NCBI GenBank assembly: GCA_950295325.1
Contig: OX485806.1
Location: 18,850,001 to 18,914,000, forward strand
Source of the DNA: Polytrichum commune
Taxonomy: Eukaryota; Streptophyta; Polytrichopsida; Polytrichales; Polytrichaceae
DNA: 64,000 bases
Reading direction: 5' to 3'
Of the stretch, positions 58,770 through 64,000 are shown one piece after another. The first letter of the stretch is position 1, and each line of letters starts with the position of its first letter. The notes beneath the pieces were generated by a model. It searched no databases and was not told the DNA's origin. It saw only the letters and a list, made by a program, of their open reading frames with translations. A program made the position numbers and the translations under genes.

Positions 58770-60400
58770 GTTTGGAAGAAGGTACAGTCATCTGCCAGAT
58801 CAGCTCATAACCGTCCACGTCATCATGACTTGAACACAGTGTATATACGAGGGCAAGGTAAGAATCCAGGGAGTGAAAAAGAGAATTTTGGTTCACAACA
58901 CCTACGAAAGGTGGACTATTTCATCCTATATGTTTGTGGCTATTTCATCCCACTGAATTTCATGAGTTTAGTTTGGAGTCTCTAGCCCTTGATATAAAGA
59001 TTGATTTGGCTTTGAAATATTATTCCCAGGCTCGACGGAGTGAGGGAATTATTGCATATGAGCATACCTCTCATCCATCCAACATAGATAGAAACTTGAC
59101 TCCCTATAGATAGGTTTGTGGTTGATTCATCTCAAATGTCTTGAACTACATTGTTTTATGGTATTTAGTGTCACTTACTATTTGGAATTACACAATGCAA
59201 CGACTTCTTACTCTTGACATCAATTTTTGAAACGTTGTTGTGAACCAAAATCCAAAAAGGAGGATTTGTTTTTGTCACATCATTTCATGTAGCTATCTTT
59301 TCAACGATATGGCACCTCAACAAGAGTTATGTTTCTCTAAATTTATGGGATGCATTTGTGCGTTGATCACCTTCAAAAGGCACCTAAACCCAAGTCACTG
59401 AGTTCACTGGTTTTCACCCCGAATGCCCAAGTGCATTTGGGGTTGAAGAGGCTTCACTATTGGAGGGGAAAGTGCTTAGGAAGGAAATATTTCAAGATGG
59501 CATGATAAACATGATGAGAGCATATCTGTTCTCCAATGAAATGAATTATGAATGTGCATTTCCTACCCTTGAAGTTTGTACGTGGAGGAATGTCAATTGG
59601 CAGTCTTCATAGGGCTAAAGGGCAAACCTTCCTTTAACATCCAATGTACAGAATAACACAGCAATTTGTAGGCTTCTGCACGCACCATGCTTTACATTTA
59701 TATGAGAATGCAGGCATGGAAGCAATCTCTGAAGCATGCAGTAGTTCTTTACATGGCAGGTTCATTGTAAGTGTCATAATTTAATGACTTTGAGGTAATC
59801 GTTGTATTTGGAACCTCTACATATTGTGACCAAAAACAGCCCGACAAGTGGACACAAGGTAGGTCACATGAGAACTACAAGGTGCTTCTAAGACGTACCC
59901 CAGCATAGTCACAATTAGCAGAAAAGTTTGATGCAATTATCTCTTTCGCCAGAGTAATCAAATCCCCATGGTCATTTTCAAAACACGACACATCCAGTGC
60001 AATGCACGGGATAAGATGTGCAACTCAGAGGTAGTGCCTTTGAAGTGCAATACATTTAATTATGACCTCAACAGCAATAAGATTACTGAAATGAATCTTT
60101 ATCACGTATACCCAATGCTCATTGAGGGCAACTAATTTGAATTACTTGCTGAATCCATCAGACTAATTTTATTGGCCTCCATACTTCTAAAGGAAAGTAG
60201 AAAAACCTACTGAAAGGGTAACAAAATTTGATGATAGCTGTCTCAAACCAGGAAGCTAATACACCTTGTCACTTACATTTCTGAACCATAATGTAGCACC
60301 TAATCCCTGCACAAAAGCTGACATGCCAGCTACGTTGACAGTCTTCCTTTGGCAGATACATTACCTTTCCATGTCTAGAGATGAAAGTATAACATACTCA
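58770..60400. other. No gene recognised
   Basis: Intergenic between the enolase 3' end and the 58.5-kb fragment. The short frames have no domain. Confidence 0.45.
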
Positions 60401-60407
60401 TACAAAC

Positions 60408-62786
60408 CTACAATGGTTGCCTGAAACTCTCTCCAGCATAACGGACATTGCCAAGCTCCTCCTCAATACGCAGCAACTACAATTGACCAACAACAAAAAC
60501 ATTAACCCTTTGATAAAAATTATTTTAAAATTATAATTATAATTACAAAAAAGGATGACATATCTATCCAGTCTTATATGATAGCACAACATTCATCATG
60601 ACCAAAGGTTTTGGTTTGGTACCTGATTGTATTTTGCAAGTCGCTCACTTCTGCATGGAGCCCCAGTCTTAATCTGCAGAGAAGTACCCCAACATTATAT
60701 TCTCTTCCTCCAATATGCATTAGCAAACCCATGGTTATGAGAAGGCCATAGTAGATTGCCTCTAAGGATGCATACAATATCCTCCAAAACACATGTATAG
60801 ATCCAAAGGCATAACAGGTGTAATTTTTCATAGAAGATATAAGCTTTTTCAGCTAATCCACCAAACCAGACATGTTTATATAAGAAACAGATTCATCTGT
60901 AGTATCACAAAAAAGAATAGCATACCTGTCCACTGGAAAGTCCTACAGAAAGATCGGCAATGAAAGTGTCTTCTGTCTCTCCACTGCGGTGGCTGACCAT
61001 TACACCCCAGCCAGCTGCCTTAGAGTCCAGGGCAGCCTGAATTGACTCAGTCACAGACCCAATTTGGTTCACCTGTAATCCATAGAAATACATCGTTAGA
61101 TCCCATGCCTTCCATCTCACTTGATGCATCAAGATCTAGATTGACAACAAAATTCTTCATTGAAATAACTTGCAACTTGCTTACAGCTCTCAAGCTATCT
61201 TACACATGAACTTGTTCTTCAACTACAATTTCCAATAGAGTTGCCCTTTAATTAATGGGACATTTCATCAGGAGTTGGTTCTCTAAGATTTTCACGGGTT
61301 GTTTGCAAACAAAATCAATGATTTTCTTTCCACTTGTGTTGCATGCTTGGAGGCTTGTGTGTTTGCATTTGCATGAAGAGGAACCTATTTCCATTCATTT
61401 GAAGGCCAAACTGATTTTAGAAACTCTTGGCATGCCGAAATGGGTTTGACCCTCAATGAACCAATATAACATGTTCTTTGTTCAAACCGATAGACTACCT
61501 GCAAACATGCACCAAAAACTTACCAAACAGGGAATGACTTGTATGTAAAACAACCAACTCCCAATCAAAAGTCATGTTCAGTTAGAGCATGACTCTACTG
61601 TAGATGAAATGATTCTGACCAACAAACTATGTAGACCAACTCAAAGAGTAGCCTCTCCAATAGATTACCTTCAACAAGAGCGCATTGCAAGCCTTCTTCG
61701 TGATGGCCTCTGCAATTTTTTTAGGGTTTGTGACCAAGAGGTCGTCACCAACAAGCTGGGCGTTCATGCCAGCCTGAAGTGCTGTCCATGAAGACCAGTC
61801 ATCTTGGTCAAAAGGATCCTCAATGGAGACAATTGGGAAGTCACGGACAAATTCCTTGTACAGCTCTCCAAGGGCTTGTCCAGAGAGAACCTTACTGCCA
61901 TCATTAGGTTGCTCCTTGAAGTCCAGATCATACTGTCCATCTTTCGTCAGAAATTCTGAAGCTGCTACATCCATCCCTATTTTCACCTTGCCTGTGTATC
62001 CTGCCTTCTCAATCGCATCAACCAAAAGGATCAATCCCTCACGATTATCCTGGATGTTTGGTGCAAAACCACCCTCATCACCCACGTTGCATGCATCTTG
62101 CCCATACTTCTTCTTGATGATGCCCTTCAAGACCTGGTAAACTGCAATCCCACCAGATTTCTAATATTACAAAAAGATTTTGATGACCCCGCAGGGTACG
62201 TCAGTTCAATTCAAGCCTAAGATGTTGCACTAACCAGGTTAGATAGCACTTTAGAATGTCAAAATTCTTGAACTGCCTTGTTTTCAAGAACAGTCTGCTC
62301 AGCTCATCTGCCATGATTGTCAATCTTAAACAGGGAGCTGACATGAATGAACCAAATCAAACCAACCTTCTAGCATCACTTTGATATGTCTTGCCTTTTC
62401 CATGATCACATGGAGCTTCATGAGACAAAGAGTGCTTTCAAAAGAGTGCTTGCAACTTTCATTCCCAATTCAACATACCTTCACAACCCATCTGCATGGC
62501 TTCCTTGAAGGATGAGGCACCAACTGGAAGGATCATGAACTCCTGCATTGCAAGCTTGTTGCCAGCATGGCTACCGCCATTGATGACATTCAGTGCAGGT
62601 ACAGGCATGACCAGCTCCTTGGTGCCAGCAAGGGCCTGGATGTGGCGGTACAGAGGCACACCGTCGGCACCCGCTCCAGCACGGCACACACTCAAAGAGA
62701 CACCCAAAATAGCATTTGCACCAAGGTTACCCTTGTTGGGGGTACCGTCCAGCTCCAGCATAATGTCGTCGATGTCCTTCTGGTGC
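60408..62786 (-). CDS. ENO1: Plastid-type enolase (phosphopyruvate hydratase), C-terminal five exons
   Basis: Minus-strand exons 62479-62786, 61669-62141, 60926-61072, 60623-60673 and 60408-60476 (stop 60408-60410), all GT/AG and in phase. Enolase converts 2-phosphoglycerate to phosphoenolpyruvate in glycolysis. Landmarks in order: [60 protein letters not shown] (Mg ligand Asp), [12 protein letters not shown] (Mg ligand Glu), [11 protein letters not shown] (Mg ligand Asp), [16 protein letters not shown] (catalytic Lys), [10 protein letters not shown] (His), [17 protein letters not shown] and [20 protein letters not shown]. The short [13 protein letters not shown] loop and the LGNVRYAGE ending match plant ENO1 (plastid or non-cytosolic form), whereas plant cytosolic enolases have an extra EWGWCKQ-type loop. 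The N-terminal exons, including the start and any transit peptide, are not found in the window and probably lie beyond 64000. Confidence 0.92.
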
Positions 62787-63379
62787 CTGTCATGGAAATA
62801 CCGTTCATCAGTATATTGTGCATCCAACAATCTGCTTCAACAGTCTCTGCCGCCTCCAGTATTTCTCTTCTAAAAGTAATTACAAAGCTTTCCATATGGC
62901 TCTCTTTCTGTTCAGTTTGAACTTCTCTAGTTACCTCCATAGGACAGAAGAAAGTTGGTTCTTATGATTGAGTCATAATTGTACAGGGGGACTTTGGACA
63001 GGAGTCCCGATCAGAATCAACAACACCTCCATTGAAAATGGTCCCTAATCGTCACAAACGAATACTTTTAGGTATTTTTTTCTCAGTGGAAAACAGCAAG
63101 CATTACTTTCCGCAAAGCCCAGAATCTACAGTACTTGATCCCTCGATCTGGTGAGCAATTTCTTAAAAGATTGCTTATACATCAAATCCTCAACACACTG
63201 CTAATTGGCGCCATTGCATAAGGGAAAGTTTTACCCCACCCCATTGTTTATTGAAACAGTCCAGCAACAATCATGTTGGAGGCCATCAAGTAGTATGAAA
63301 ATTGGGAATACAGGGCAGAGTTTCTAGTACGATATCGCAACAAATGTCGCACATCCTAAGACCCCGAGACAAAGGCAGC
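62787..63379 (-). other. Enolase intron sequence, no coding exon seen
   Basis: Region upstream of the first visible enolase exon (acceptor TTTCCATGACAG). No further enolase exon was recognised here. Confidence 0.5.
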
Positions 63380-64000
63380 TTCTTCAAAATTGGAACCTCG
63401 TCTGTTTTTCTCCGTCGTGAATTTCAACTCTTTAAACATCTCCTGCTGATTCTCAATGTAACCTCAACCTCCCCAATGCAACCTTCACCCATTCAATGTA
63501 TTTTCATCCCTCCCCAATGCAACCACTTTAACACAGTGAAGGATTTCTCCAAGAATACCCACCATAGATCATTTAGAGACTCGTCTCTCTTCCTCTTAAC
63601 ATCCCTCGTAAATTTCAACTCTGTATACATCTCCTACTAATTCTCAATGCGACCTCAATCCCCCATAAACAACTCCTAATGGTTCTCAATGTACCTCAAT
63701 CTCCCCAATGCAACCTTAACCCACTCAGTGTATCCTCAACCCTCCCCAATGCAACCACCTTAACCCGATGAAGGATTTCCCCATTAAAACCCACAATAGC
63801 CCATTTGGCTCGCCTCTTTTCCTCGTCACATCCCTCATAACTTTCAGCTCCACAAATCATACTACCGATTCTCATTGTAACCACAATCTTCTCAATGCAA
63901 CCTTACGCCATGCAAACCATCCTCAACCTCCCCAATGCAAACCACCTTAAACCACTGAAATCTTTCTACATAAAACCCACCATAGCCCATTTAGGAAGGG
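63380..64000. repeat. Satellite-like tandem repeat, about 185-230-bp units, running off the right edge
   Basis: Three or more diverged units. Each carries TTCTCAATGTANCCTCAA, CCCCAATGCAACC, TTAACNCNNTGAAGGATTTC and AACCCACCATAGCCCATTT-like blocks in the same order (unit starts near 63452, 63636 and 63868). Short open frames on both strands are repeat translations. It lies within the presumed long enolase intron. Confidence 0.75.

Overview
This window is nuclear DNA of a green plant. The evidence is an intron-rich enolase gene whose exons read like the plant plastid-type enolase, a CCCTAAA interstitial telomeric block (14606-14644), a plant-type non-LTR retrotransposon, GT/AG introns throughout, and several families of decayed DNA transposons and solo LTRs. 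No bacterial operons, rRNA or CRISPR are present. The repertoire (DUF7869-type element, MULE with a GCM-like zinc cluster, P/THAP9-like transposase) makes me weakly favour a non-flowering lineage, but the sequence alone does not settle the species.

Layout. 1-3444 (minus): decayed genes, one ending in a RING-like zinc finger with an in-frame TAG. 3650-5808: LTR-like material, no gene. 5809-8990: AT-rich, empty. 8991-12116 (minus): DUF7869-type element gene with one intron, one nonsense codon and one frameshift. 12250-13266: dense array of a 20-bp palindrome, TTTGGGTCGNNCGACCCAAA. 13300-16060: AT-rich, empty apart from the telomere-like block. 16140-24943 (plus): a promoter-like region and a six-exon gene. 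25090-26050: two further short-repeat arrays. 26106-35716 (minus): one complete LINE, flanked by a perfect 15-bp target-site duplication and carrying a nested 1.77-kb solo LTR and a nested 422-bp MITE. 36212-38903 (plus): decayed MULE. 40829-45964 (plus): decayed P/THAP9-like transposon. 46222-48171: a second solo LTR. 49560-50115 (plus): PIF/Harbinger fragment. 50446-51310: 471-bp tandem duplication. 55006-57576 (minus): gene resembling the plastid maltose exporter MEX1 but lacking its N-terminal half. 57659-58526 (minus): short plastid-protein-like fragment. 60408-62786 (minus): C-terminal five exons of plastid-type enolase, with the N-terminal exons beyond the right edge. 63380-64000: satellite-like repeats.

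The most unusual locus is 16.1-24.9 kb. All clean introns are phase 0. Exons 1-3 (1387 codons, uninterrupted) encode a domain with a ParB/DGQHR-like motif (WLIDGQHS) followed by a region resembling a circularly permuted (beta-class) DNA methyltransferase whose DPPY-type tetrapeptide is not recognisable. Exon 4 splices in frame to an FCP1/NLI-type HAD phosphatase domain that carries a TAG codon, and exon 5 has a one-base poly-C frameshift. All five introns, including the 5'UTR intron, hold exact or degenerate copies of the 20-bp palindrome, and exon 3 holds two more that are translated in frame. I count about 43 copies in the window. Whether the ParB-like protein and the palindrome are functionally linked is speculation, but it can be tested.

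Most stop codons that interrupt the mobile elements fall where the family appears to have Trp, Gln or Arg, that is, C:G to T:A changes. This fits methylated, silenced copies decaying by deamination. Nested insertions give a relative order: LINE first, then the LTR and the MITE inside it.
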